NCBI RefSeq assembly: GCF_000331735.1
Contig: NC_020126.1
Location: 930,001 to 994,000, forward strand
Source: Myxococcus stipitatus DSM 14675
GTDB taxonomy: Bacteria > Myxococcota > Myxococcia > Myxococcales > Myxococcaceae
Direction: 5' to 3'
Length of the DNA stretch: 64,000 bases
Each line of letters starts with the position of its first letter. The stretch's first letter is position 1. The notes under the pieces are model-generated. The model was not told where the DNA came from and ran no database searches. It worked only from the letters and a program-made list of their open reading frames with translations. Positions 16,451-24,365 of this stretch are shown one piece after another. The translations under genes were made by a program, and so were the position numbers.

Positions 16451-16795
16451 ATGAAGCTCGTTCTCGTTGCTGTCGCAGTGCTCGCGGGTGTGCTGGGAGT
16501 CGCATGTACGCGCGAGCGGCCGGAAGTCCGTGCCGAGGCCCACAAGTGGGTGGAGTCCGGCGCCCTGCTGGTGGACGTTCGCACGCCGGAGGAGTTCGCG
16601 GACGGCCACCTGCCCGGTGCGTTGAACATCCCGGTGGACCAGCTCTCGGAGCGGCTGGGGGAGCTCGGCTCGCCCGAGAAGCCCGTGGTCGTCTATTGCC
16701 GCAGCGGCAAGCGCAGCACCCGTGCGGAGACGATGCTGAAGGAGCGAGGCTTCCAGCAGGTCCTCAACCTGGGGCCCATGTCGGCCTGGGAGTGA
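16451..16795 (+). CDS. Rhodanese-domain lipoprotein (sulfurtransferase)
   Basis: 114 aa. Signal peptide with lipobox VLGVAC, then a single rhodanese domain: LLVDVRTPEEFADGHLPGALNIPVD and the active-site loop YCRSGKRS with catalytic Cys. It should sit in the periplasm tethered to a membrane. Rhodaneses move sulfane sulfur, for example between thiosulfate, persulfides and sulfite or thiols. Lying between a thiol-reductant exporter and a SoxB-like enzyme supports a periplasmic sulfur role. The small basic active loop is of the single-domain PspE/GlpE kind. Likely transcribed with the upstream CcdA gene (109-bp gap). Confidence 0.85.
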   Translation: MKLVLVAVAVLAGVLGVACTRERPEVRAEAHKWVESGALLVDVRTPEEFADGHLPGALNIPVDQLSERLGELGSPEKPVVVYCRSGKRSTRAETMLKERGFQQVLNLGPMSAWE

Positions 16796-16829
16796 TGGCG
16801 CGGTGCGCTGCCGGCCGTGAGTCCCTGAC

Positions 16830-16858
16830 GGGAACTTCGCGCGGCGGGCCTGGTGTCC
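16830..16858 (+). promoter_or_regulatory. ECF-type promoter 3 (SoxB-like gene)
   Basis: GGGAACTT-N15-GTGTCC, the third copy of the element, 37 nt upstream of the ATG at 16896. Confidence 0.8.
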
Positions 16859-16895
16859 TGCGAGGGCTCTCTTTCCCCTTCCAAGGTGCTTCACG

Positions 16896-18494
16896 ATGAT
16901 TCGTCTCCTCCGCGCGCCCGCTGTCTGTCTGGCCCTGTGGGCCCTGGCTTCGGGCTGTGCGACCTCGCGGGCCGGTGTCGACACGACGGCCTCCGCGCGT
17001 CAGCAGCTCACCGTGCTCTATGTCGCGGACCTGCATGCCCAGCTCCGCGCTCATCCCGAGCTCTTCTGGCGGGATGGTCAGGAGCGCATCGAGGAGGCCG
17101 GCGGCTTCGCGCGTGTGGCCGCCGCCATCCAGCGGATTCGCGCGGAGCGCGGCGGTGAGGTGCTGGTGCTCGACGCGGGGGACACGATTCAGGGCTCGGG
17201 CGCGGCCGCGCTCACCGAGGGTCGTGCGCTCATCGCGCCGCTCAACGCGCTGGGCCTGGACGGCGCGGTGCCGGGCAACTGGGAGGTGGTGTATGGCCCC
17301 GCGGTATTGCGGGAGCGTGCGCGGGAGATGAAGCATCCGCTGTTCGCCGCGAACCTGCGGGATGCGAGCAGCGGTGAGCGCCTCTTCCCGCCGTACCTGG
17401 TGAAGGAGGTGGGCGGAGTGAAGGTCGCGGTGGTGGGGTTCACGGACCCGGATGTTCCGCGCCGTCAGCCACCGGGCTACAGCCAGGGCCTGCGCTACGA
17501 CGGTCCCGAGGAGCTGCCTTCGCTCGTGCGCAAGGTCCGCGAGCGCGAGGGCGCGCAGGTGGTGTTGTTGATGTCGCACGTGGGGTTGGCCAAGGCGGTG
17601 GGGCTCGCGGCGCGGGTTCCCGGGGTGGATGTCCACCTGTCCTCGGACACGCATGAGCGCACCTATGAGCCCGTGGTGGAGAGCGGGAGCTGGGTGGTGG
17701 AGCCGGGAGCGTTCGGTTCGTTCCTCGGGCGGCTGGATGTGTGGGTGGAGGGAGGGCGGGTGGTGGACCGCCGCTGGGAGCTCATCGAGCTCACCGCCTC
17801 GCGCTTCCCCGAGGACCCCCAGGTGGCGCGTCTGGTGGACGCGGCGCTGGCTCCGCATGAGGAGACGCTGTCGGCTCCCGTGGGCCATACCGACGTCACG
17901 CTCGCGCGGTACGCGGTGGTGGAGAACCCGCTCGACAACGTGCTGGCGGATGCGATTCGGGTCGCGGGCGGCACGGAGATTGGGTTGTCCAACGGCTTCC
18001 GCTTCGGCACGCCGCTGCTGCCTGGGCCGGTTCGTGAGGCGGACTTGTGGAACATGTTCCCCATCGTGAACAAGCTGAAGACGGGGAAGGTGAGCGGGCG
18101 TCAGCTTCGGGCGTTCTGGGAGCAGGAGCTGGAGAACGTCTTCGCGAAGGACCCGGAGAAGCGCTTTGGCGGGTGGTTGCCGCGTCCCTCGGGGATGACG
18201 CTGCGGTTCAAGGCGGATGCGCCGAAGGGACAGCGCCTCCTCGCGCTGGAGGTGGGTGGTGTTCCGGTGGAGGCCGAGCGGCTCTACACCGTGACGGCGT
18301 GTGAGCGGGAAGGGGATGCGCCGGACATGGTGTGCCGCATCCCGGGCATCCAGGAGCCGCGTGTCCTGGAAGTGGATGCACACGAGGCGGTGCGCCGCTT
18401 CCTCGCCGGAAAGCCTCGTCTCCAGTCGGAGCTGCAGGGCCGCGCGGTGGGCGAGGACCTTCCCGCGGTGCTGCGAACCCAGCAGGTCCAGTAA
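16896..18494 (+). CDS. SoxB-like / 5'-nucleotidase family metallohydrolase, lipoprotein
   Basis: 532 aa. Lipobox ALASGC at the N-terminus. Metallophosphatase motifs: YVADLHAQL, DAGDTIQGSG, GNWEVVYG, MSHVGLAK and SSDTHE. The 5'-nucleotidase C-terminal domain contains PLDNVLADAIR and NGFRFGTPLLPG. Several of these, especially QGSG, the Trp in GNWE, and GFRFGTPLLPG, resemble thiosulfohydrolase SoxB (GHWEFTYG, GFRWGTTLLPG) more than UshA (GNHE). The usual GNHE His is Trp, and the first His of GHTH is Asp, so the metal site is altered. SoxB releases sulfate from thiosulfonate. With rhodanese and persulfide dioxygenase as neighbours, a sulfur substrate is more likely than a nucleotide. That substrate call is inference. 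Confidence 0.72.
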   Translation: MIRLLRAPAVCLALWALASGCATSRAGVDTTASARQQLTVLYVADLHAQLRAHPELFWRDGQERIEEAGGFARVAAAIQRIRAERGGEVLVLDAGDTIQGSGAAALTEGRALIAPLNALGLDGAVPGNWEVVYGPAVLRERAREMKHPLFAANLRDASSGERLFPPYLVKEVGGVKVAVVGFTDPDVPRRQPPGYSQGLRYDGPEELPSLVRKVREREGAQVVLLMSHVGLAKAVGLAARVPGVDVHLSSDTHERTYEPVVESGSWVVEPGAFGSFLGRLDVWVEGGRVVDRRWELIELTASRFPEDPQVARLVDAALAPHEETLSAPVGHTDVTLARYAVVENPLDNVLADAIRVAGGTEIGLSNGFRFGTPLLPGPVREADLWNMFPIVNKLKTGKVSGRQLRAFWEQELENVFAKDPEKRFGGWLPRPSGMTLRFKADAPKGQRLLALEVGGVPVEAERLYTVTACEREGDAPDMVCRIPGIQEPRVLEVDAHEAVRRFLAGKPRLQSELQGRAVGEDLPAVLRTQQVQ

Positions 18495-18541
18495 CGCAAC
18501 TTTTGTCTCAACCGAGTCCTGTACTCAGAAAGGCACTCCAC

Positions 18542-19252
18542 ATGCTCTTCCGACAACTCTTCGACTCAGAGTCCTCGACGTACACCTATCTGCTGGCGGA
18601 CGAGCGGACGCGAGAGGCGCTGCTCATCGACCCCGTCATCGAGCAGGTGGACCGCGACATCAAGCTGCTGGGCGAGCTGGGGCTCACGCTGCGCTTCGTG
18701 CTGGAGACCCACGTCCACGCCGACCATGTGACGGCGGCGGGCGTGCTGCGGCAGCGCATGGGGGCACAGGTCGTGGCGAGCCGCCTGGGGGCGCCGTGTG
18801 TCGACCGGCAGGTGTCACACGGTGACGTCGTCGAGATGGGGTCGCTGCGCCTCGAGGTGCTCGAGACGCCGGGCCACACCGACGACAGCGTGAGCTACCG
18901 GATGGAGGACCGGGTCTTCACGGGAGACACCTTGCTGGTGCGCTCGGCCGGGCGGACGGACTTCCAGAACGGGAGCGCGAGCGCGCTGCATGACTCCCTC
19001 ACGCGAGTCCTCTTCGCGCTCCCCGCGGGCACCCTGGTGTATCCCGGCCATGACTACAAGGGGCACTCGGTGAGCACCATCGACGAAGAGATGCGCCACA
19101 ACGCGCGTGTGGCGGGACGCAACCGCGAGGACTTCATCCAGTTGATGAACGGCCTCCAGTTGCCGCCGCCCAAGAAGCTCTCCGTGTCCGTGCCCGCCAA
19201 CCTCGCTTGTGGGGTGGTCGAGCCGGCGCGGATGCCCTCCGTGAAGGCGTGA
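18542..19252 (+). CDS. ETHE1-type persulfide dioxygenase (MBL fold)
   Basis: 236 aa. Metallo-beta-lactamase fold with THVHADH and the distal metal residues in GHTDDS and FTGDTL. The ETHE1 signatures RTDFQNGS and YPGHDYKG set it apart from glyoxalase II. ETHE1 enzymes use mononuclear iron to oxidise glutathione or other low-molecular-weight persulfide to sulfite. A Myxococcus xanthus homologue is a known persulfide dioxygenase. The ATG at 18542 is 47 bp after the SoxB-like stop, so it is probably co-transcribed from promoter 3. No signal peptide: cytoplasmic. Confidence 0.9.
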   Translation: MLFRQLFDSESSTYTYLLADERTREALLIDPVIEQVDRDIKLLGELGLTLRFVLETHVHADHVTAAGVLRQRMGAQVVASRLGAPCVDRQVSHGDVVEMGSLRLEVLETPGHTDDSVSYRMEDRVFTGDTLLVRSAGRTDFQNGSASALHDSLTRVLFALPAGTLVYPGHDYKGHSVSTIDEEMRHNARVAGRNREDFIQLMNGLQLPPPKKLSVSVPANLACGVVEPARMPSVKA

Positions 19253-19319
19253 AACGACATCGCGCCGGGAGTGCACAGGGCCTCGGGCCCGTGCCTTCTG
19301 GACAGGAACGACAAACACG

Positions 19320-20414
19320 ATGACTGCTCCACTAGCGACACCCGACACGACGGTCTCCGCGCCTGGCAGTGGTGCGGCGGCGGGCCCGGTGACACCTGCT
19401 GCTTCGCCCTCCACGGGGGAGGTCTGGAGGAGGCGTCTGCCGGGGTTGGTGCTGGCCGCGGCGTTGGCGGTGGGGAGCTATTGGCTCGCCACGTTGCCGG
19501 GGCTGAAGGTGGTGGGGCCGCTGACGGTGGCGTTGTTGGTGGGCATCGCGCTGCGCTCGACGATGGCGGCGGGGATTCCCTCGGTGTGGGTGGAGGGGCA
19601 GCGCTACTCGGCGCGCACGGTGTTGCGGTTGGGCATCGTGCTGATGGGGGCGCGGCTGGACTTCGCGCTCGTGGCGAAGGTGGGGCCGAGGGTGCTGGTG
19701 TTGGCGATGGCGGTCATCGTCGGAGGCATCCTGGGCATCCGGTGGGTGACGCAGCGCTTCGGTGTGCCGGAGAAGCTGGGGACGTTGCTGGCGGTGGGGA
19801 CGTCCATCTGTGGTGCGAGCGCGGTGGTGGCGGCGAGCTCCGTCACGCGAGCGGAGGAGGAGGACACCACGCTGGCGGTGGGGCTGTGCGGGATATTGGG
19901 GACGATGGGCGTGCTGTTCTACGTCTTCGTGGGCCCGTTGCTGGGGTTGACCACGGCGCAGCTCGCGATTCTCTCGGGGGCCACGTTGCACGAGGTGGCG
20001 CAGGTGATGGCGGCGGCGTTCACCTGGGGGACCACGGCGGGGGATTTGGGGACGCTGGTGAAGCTGACGCGGGTGGTGTTGTTGGCGCCGGCGCTGGTGG
20101 TGCTGGGGTTGGTCTCTGGCTCGGGCGGGAAGGTGCGCTACTCGTGGAAGGAGCCGCCGATTCCGTGGTTCGTGCTGGGGTTCCTCGCGGTGGGGGTGCT
20201 CGGCTCGGTGGGAGTGGTGCCCGCGGCGGGGAAGGCCGCGCTCTCCACGGCGAGCGTCTTCCTCATGGTGATGGCCATGGGGGCGATGGGAATGGGGACA
20301 CACATCAGCATGCTGCGCCGTGCGGGCATGCGAGTGGTCTACGCGGGCCTCGTGGGCTTCGCGGCCCTGGCGCTGTCGGCCTGGGGCCTCATCCACCTGC
20401 TGTCGATTCAGTAG
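19320..20414 (+). CDS. YeiH/UPF0324 family putative sulfate/sulfur-oxyanion exporter
   Basis: 364 aa with about ten membrane helices. Family motifs: GIALRSTM, ARTVLRLGIVLMGARLDF, VGTSICGASAVVAASSV and the conserved TLHEVAQVMAAAF. The family (TC 2.A.98) is annotated as putative sulfate exporters because members sit in sulfonate and sulfur catabolic loci; transport has rarely been measured. It ends the plus-strand sulfur locus, where the logical cargo is sulfite or sulfate made by the dioxygenase and SoxB-like enzymes. Its last 26 bp overlap the tail of the convergent McrC-like gene. Confidence 0.85.
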   Translation: MTAPLATPDTTVSAPGSGAAAGPVTPAASPSTGEVWRRRLPGLVLAAALAVGSYWLATLPGLKVVGPLTVALLVGIALRSTMAAGIPSVWVEGQRYSARTVLRLGIVLMGARLDFALVAKVGPRVLVLAMAVIVGGILGIRWVTQRFGVPEKLGTLLAVGTSICGASAVVAASSVTRAEEEDTTLAVGLCGILGTMGVLFYVFVGPLLGLTTAQLAILSGATLHEVAQVMAAAFTWGTTAGDLGTLVKLTRVVLLAPALVVLGLVSGSGGKVRYSWKEPPIPWFVLGFLAVGVLGSVGVVPAAGKAALSTASVFLMVMAMGAMGMGTHISMLRRAGMRVVYAGLVGFAALALSAWGLIHLLSIQ

Positions 20415-22005
20415 CGAGGAGTGTGTGACGGAGCCACTCGATGAGCTCCGGGGGCGGTGGTTGCCCGGGCGTCAGGCAGAAGACGCCCACGTGGTGCTCG
20501 TCGCGGAAGGACTTCTCGAACCAGGGCTCCGTCTGGGGGAGCCGGGTGGGAACGAGCAGCACCGCGCCCGCGCAGCGTCCTTGCTCGCCCAGGTCTCGCC
20601 AGCGGAGTGAGTCGCGGTAGATGTGCGCGGACTCGAAGGCGTCGGCGATGCCTCGGGTGTCGGTGCGGTACTTCGCGTCGAGGCACAGCCAGCGCGCGGG
20701 CCCCTCTTCTGGATGCCACGTCACGACGAGGTCCGGACGCCTCGTCTTCGAGATGCTCCAGCGTGAGCTCCGCTTTCGCTCTCGCGTGAGGAACCCTGGG
20801 AACGAGAGGTTGAAGTGGAGGGTCAGGGTCCCGTGGCCCGGCCATCGCGCGGTGTAGCTGGCGCCATGTGGTGACTCGTCGAAGAGTCGAAGGGTGTCGG
20901 TGTTGTCTTCGCTCCACCGGGCCTCGGGGAGGAGCTCCTCCAGCAGTCGTCGCAGCGCGAGGAACGTCCAGAGCTCATAGAGCTCGTAGGACGGCCGCAC
21001 GGGGGCGGCGAGGTGTGCATCGTCGGCGGGGAGCTGGAACCGGGGGGAGAGGAAGAGCTGGCCGAAGGCGTGGACCCGCGCATAGAGCGGGTCATCGACG
21101 AAGGTGAGGATCGCCGAGTCCGACGCGTACTCGGGAGTCATCGCGCCCAGGGGTGTTTCGAGCAGGAGCGCCTCGAGGTCATCGGCTCCTCGAGCCAGGT
21201 GCCGGACGCGGCCCTTGCACCACTCTTCGAGGTCCGGGTCCAGTGACTGCGTCTTCTGGAGCCCTCGCTGGACACACTCCACGGTGTCGCGAAGCTTGAG
21301 GACCACTTGCCGCGTCAGCCACGCGACGTGGCGATTGGCTGCGTGGTCCAGGGCGCCTTGCCATGCTCGACTGGGGACTCGCGGGACCGGGCCCGTGCCG
21401 AAGCTCTCCGCGTAGCCTCGGACACCTTGGTAGGTGTTCGGATGGCTGGCCAGCCAGCGCAAGGTGCCTCGGTCCGCTTGTTTGACCGAGTGGATGGGGA
21501 CCTCGGTCCAGAGCTCGACGGACTGCTCCTTGGGGGAACGGAGCACGGACATCAGCGCGGTCTCGAACGCGGGCACCAGGTCGCCGAGCACCGAGGCCAC
21601 TCCCGCGATGTCGCAGCCCTGGTGACTCACGCGGCCGTGCCGGCCTCCTTCCTGGCCGACGGTGGTGCCGGGCATCCACGCGTCCAGGTCGCGCAGCAGA
21701 TGGGCCCAGGCTTCGCTCCGGAGCTTGTTCTTGTGAGGGAGTACCTCGACGGAGAGGTGTTGCTCTCCCTGGGGGCCCTGGATGCGCAGGGATTGCGTCC
21801 CGACCCAGTAGCTCGTCCGAAGGGTGAAGCTCGCGGAGGCGGAGTCCCACTCCAGCTCCAGCTCGCCGAGCCAGCCGCGACACTCCACCCGCGCGGCTTG
21901 GTTCAGCTGAAGGGCGAGCCTGTAGGTCCGGTCCTCTTCCAGGACGACGACACCATCCTGGATGATTCCTTCGAGGTGACGACCTTTCGCATCCCGGAAG
22001 TGCAT
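20389..22005 (-). CDS. mcrC: McrC-like nuclease subunit (DUF2357/PD-(D/E)xK)
   Basis: 538 aa. An N-terminal beta-rich part is followed by a helical region and a C-terminal PD-(D/E)xK nuclease: RRPDLVVTWHPEEG, then LCLDAKYRTD, giving the D ... DAK catalytic set at about 425-445. This is the arrangement of McrC, the endonuclease partner of the McrB motor in modification-dependent (type IV) restriction. The ATG at 22005 is 1 nt beyond the stop of the McrB-like gene, so the two are translationally coupled. The long N-terminal half matches DUF2357-type variants rather than the short E. coli McrC. Confidence 0.78.
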   Translation of the reverse strand: MHFRDAKGRHLEGIIQDGVVVLEEDRTYRLALQLNQAARVECRGWLGELELEWDSASASFTLRTSYWVGTQSLRIQGPQGEQHLSVEVLPHKNKLRSEAWAHLLRDLDAWMPGTTVGQEGGRHGRVSHQGCDIAGVASVLGDLVPAFETALMSVLRSPKEQSVELWTEVPIHSVKQADRGTLRWLASHPNTYQGVRGYAESFGTGPVPRVPSRAWQGALDHAANRHVAWLTRQVVLKLRDTVECVQRGLQKTQSLDPDLEEWCKGRVRHLARGADDLEALLLETPLGAMTPEYASDSAILTFVDDPLYARVHAFGQLFLSPRFQLPADDAHLAAPVRPSYELYELWTFLALRRLLEELLPEARWSEDNTDTLRLFDESPHGASYTARWPGHGTLTLHFNLSFPGFLTRERKRSSRWSISKTRRPDLVVTWHPEEGPARWLCLDAKYRTDTRGIADAFESAHIYRDSLRWRDLGEQGRCAGAVLLVPTRLPQTEPWFEKSFRDEHHVGVFCLTPGQPPPPELIEWLRHTLLATESTAGG

Positions 22006-22006
22006 G

Positions 22007-24286
22007 TCACGACCAGAACCGGATGATGCCCGTGCGGGGGTTGTTGGCCTCCATCTGGCTCAGCTTCTCTCCACACCGCTCGAGGGACTCTGTTTCGCAG
22101 AGCTTCTTGAGGACGGTGAAGGCGTTGCGCAGCTCAGGACTCGATTCGCCTCGGAGGCGAGGGAGGACCTTGGAGAAGATTCCCTGGTCCAGCAGGCGCA
22201 CACGCTCCTCGGGGAGCGCTTCGGAGCCGGCTGCTTCCACGAAGGAGAGGAGCTCGCCCGCGGTGCGGTAGCCGAAGTGCCGGCGAATGGGCCGCAGGGC
22301 TTGGTGGAACGACTCGATGGTGCGCTCCAGCGCGGGCTGGCGTTCGACCTGTCGAGCCTCGAAGAAGGCGCGGAGATTGACGTCCCAGAACTCCAGGGTG
22401 AAGGCGCGGTCCAGCACCTTGTCGCTGAAGGGGAAGGTGGTCTCGTCCATGTTCACCGTGCCCGCGATGAACAGGTTTCGCGGCCATGCGAGCCGATGCG
22501 GGACGCCGTTGACGGGCGAGTCCTGGCCATGCAGCGCGATGGGAAGCCCGGACTCCATCGACGAGAGGAAGGGGGCGAAGTACTGCTCGACCCGTGCGAG
22601 GTTCATCTCATCCAAGAGCAGGAAGTAGGGCTTGGATGGGTTCCGCGCGGCGCTGAGCAACAGGCGGAGTGTGGGCTCCACCTGGAACGTCGGCGTCTCA
22701 TGCAGGGCGTTGTAGTAGCCCAGCAGTCCGGTGGGGTCCTTCCAGTCGGGAGAGACGGCCACGACCTCCAGGTGCTTCTCCAGGTCCAGGTCCAACGCCG
22801 CGCAGTAGACGCGCGCATAGTGCCGGACGAGCGCCGTCTTCCCGGTCCCGGAGAGCCCCGCGAGGATGACGAAGCGCTTGTGGGGATGGCAGTGCCACGC
22901 ATGGTGGAGCGCGCTGAGCTGGGAGTCGTCGAGCACGAACCCCTGGGTCTGTGGATCCTCCTGGAACCCCTGACGCAGCTCGGGCAACCCGGGCCATGGA
23001 CGGGTGGGAGGCTCGATGGCTTTCAGCTCTTGGGCCACCTCCGCCACCACGTCCGCGAGCAGGTCCGCGGAGACAGTGGCTTCGGGCGGGAGCATCGGCA
23101 GCTCCTGTGGCAGCCGTGCTTCCCATTCGGCGCCATACTCGCTGAGCTGGTACTTCCCGTCCGCTTGATGCTCCACCAGACCGAGTGCCTTGACCCACGT
23201 CAGGTTCGCGGTGGGGGCCATGGTGGCCGTCCAGCGAGGGTAGATCTGCTGCTGGTAGGTGATGATCTCTGGGGTGGTGCGTGGCTCGGCCTTGACGAAT
23301 CGCAAGATGGCCGCGATGGGGAAGACCCGCTCGAGCATCCGATGAACCAAGATGTCGGGCGCGTCGCACTCCACGAGCTCGAACCCATCCCAGGTGGGGG
23401 AGATGACTTTGTTGCGCTCTTCGAGAAAGCCCAAGCCGATGACTCGCGCGGTGAGGCTGCGGAGCGTCGAAGGCGACAGGGCATTGTAGTCCTCGAGGCT
23501 GCCCAGCTCCTCTCGAAGCTCCTCGCGCGTGATGCCCGAGAGCGAGGTGTCAATCACATGCCGATAGGTTTCAACGAGAAGCCTGAGCGCCGCGTTGGCC
23601 TTGAACTGTCTGGCAAACGGCCACAGTGCGATGGGCTTGGGCGGACCGAGGGGCGTTGGCGTGGCCGGAAATGAATCGAACTGGCCCGCCTTGATGGCCT
23701 CGTAGTGGGCGTGGAGCCACCAGCAGAACACGGAGCGGCGGACATGCTCGTCCAGCGCTCGCTCGGTTCCGAGAATCTTCCGCAGACGGCTTCGGACGAG
23801 GACGTGACTGTGCGGACTGTTCTCGGGCAAGAGCAGGTCCGCGATGCGGAGCTGGGCCTGATAACCGAAGGCGCAGTGAAACTCCGCGGGGAGCAGCACT
23901 GCGAGCAGGCGCTCCAGTCGAGCCTCGGGGCGTCGAGGGCTGTGGCGCGGAGAAACGAGCCCGGAGAGTCGTTCGCTCTCGTCCTTCATCGCCTCGGCGC
24001 GTTCGCCAGGATCCCTGGGCCAGGTGAAGTGCCGGACGTTGATGATGGCGGCGGTGAGCTCCGGGTCGGTGAACGCCCCCGTCATGGTCCCCTTGCCGCC
24101 CGGCCCGAGAAGGCTGAGGGTGTCGGCCGACCAGAGCAGCTCCTGGTTCTCAGGGGTGGCAAGCTCCTCGTCCGAGAGGCCACGGACCTTCAGCAGCATG
24201 TCGCGGTAGTTCGCCTGCCACTGCTCCCACCCTGGGAACGGCTGGGCCTTCTCCCAGAGCTTCTTCACCTGTGCATCGGTCAGCAC
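22007..24286 (-). CDS. mcrB: McrB-like AAA+ motor protein
   Basis: 759 aa from a GTG at 24286 with GGGGGCAGG upstream; an ATG at 24409 would overlap the previous gene by 44 bp and cannot be excluded. The C-terminal AAA+ module has Walker A (AGLSGTGKTALV, about 480), Walker B (YFLLLDEMNLARVEQYF, about 560) and sensor region GTVNMDETTFPFSDKVLDRA, the McrB variant of NTAD. The N-terminal 450 residues have no domain I recognise and probably contain a DNA- or modification-reading domain plus a winged-helix region (KALGLVEHQADGKYQLSEYG). It works as a hexameric translocase with the McrC-like nuclease. Confidence 0.78.
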   Translation of the reverse strand: MLTDAQVKKLWEKAQPFPGWEQWQANYRDMLLKVRGLSDEELATPENQELLWSADTLSLLGPGGKGTMTGAFTDPELTAAIINVRHFTWPRDPGERAEAMKDESERLSGLVSPRHSPRRPEARLERLLAVLLPAEFHCAFGYQAQLRIADLLLPENSPHSHVLVRSRLRKILGTERALDEHVRRSVFCWWLHAHYEAIKAGQFDSFPATPTPLGPPKPIALWPFARQFKANAALRLLVETYRHVIDTSLSGITREELREELGSLEDYNALSPSTLRSLTARVIGLGFLEERNKVISPTWDGFELVECDAPDILVHRMLERVFPIAAILRFVKAEPRTTPEIITYQQQIYPRWTATMAPTANLTWVKALGLVEHQADGKYQLSEYGAEWEARLPQELPMLPPEATVSADLLADVVAEVAQELKAIEPPTRPWPGLPELRQGFQEDPQTQGFVLDDSQLSALHHAWHCHPHKRFVILAGLSGTGKTALVRHYARVYCAALDLDLEKHLEVVAVSPDWKDPTGLLGYYNALHETPTFQVEPTLRLLLSAARNPSKPYFLLLDEMNLARVEQYFAPFLSSMESGLPIALHGQDSPVNGVPHRLAWPRNLFIAGTVNMDETTFPFSDKVLDRAFTLEFWDVNLRAFFEARQVERQPALERTIESFHQALRPIRRHFGYRTAGELLSFVEAAGSEALPEERVRLLDQGIFSKVLPRLRGESSPELRNAFTVLKKLCETESLERCGEKLSQMEANNPRTGIIRFWS

Positions 24287-24365
24287 GACACCTGCCCCCA
24301 GCCTGTCCGCGGTTGCTGTTCTCGGACGGAAACGATGCCACGTCCATTCGGACAGCGGCAACCAC

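Noticed and set aside
18494..18541. Possible fourth ECF promoter before the persulfide dioxygenase (CGCAACTT ... GTCC)
   Set aside because: Box sequence and spacing differ from the three exact sites; co-transcription from 16830 explains the gene.
22004..23674. Long plus-strand frame over the McrB-like gene
   Set aside because: Shadow of the McrB-like coding strand; no motif, no ribosome binding site of note.
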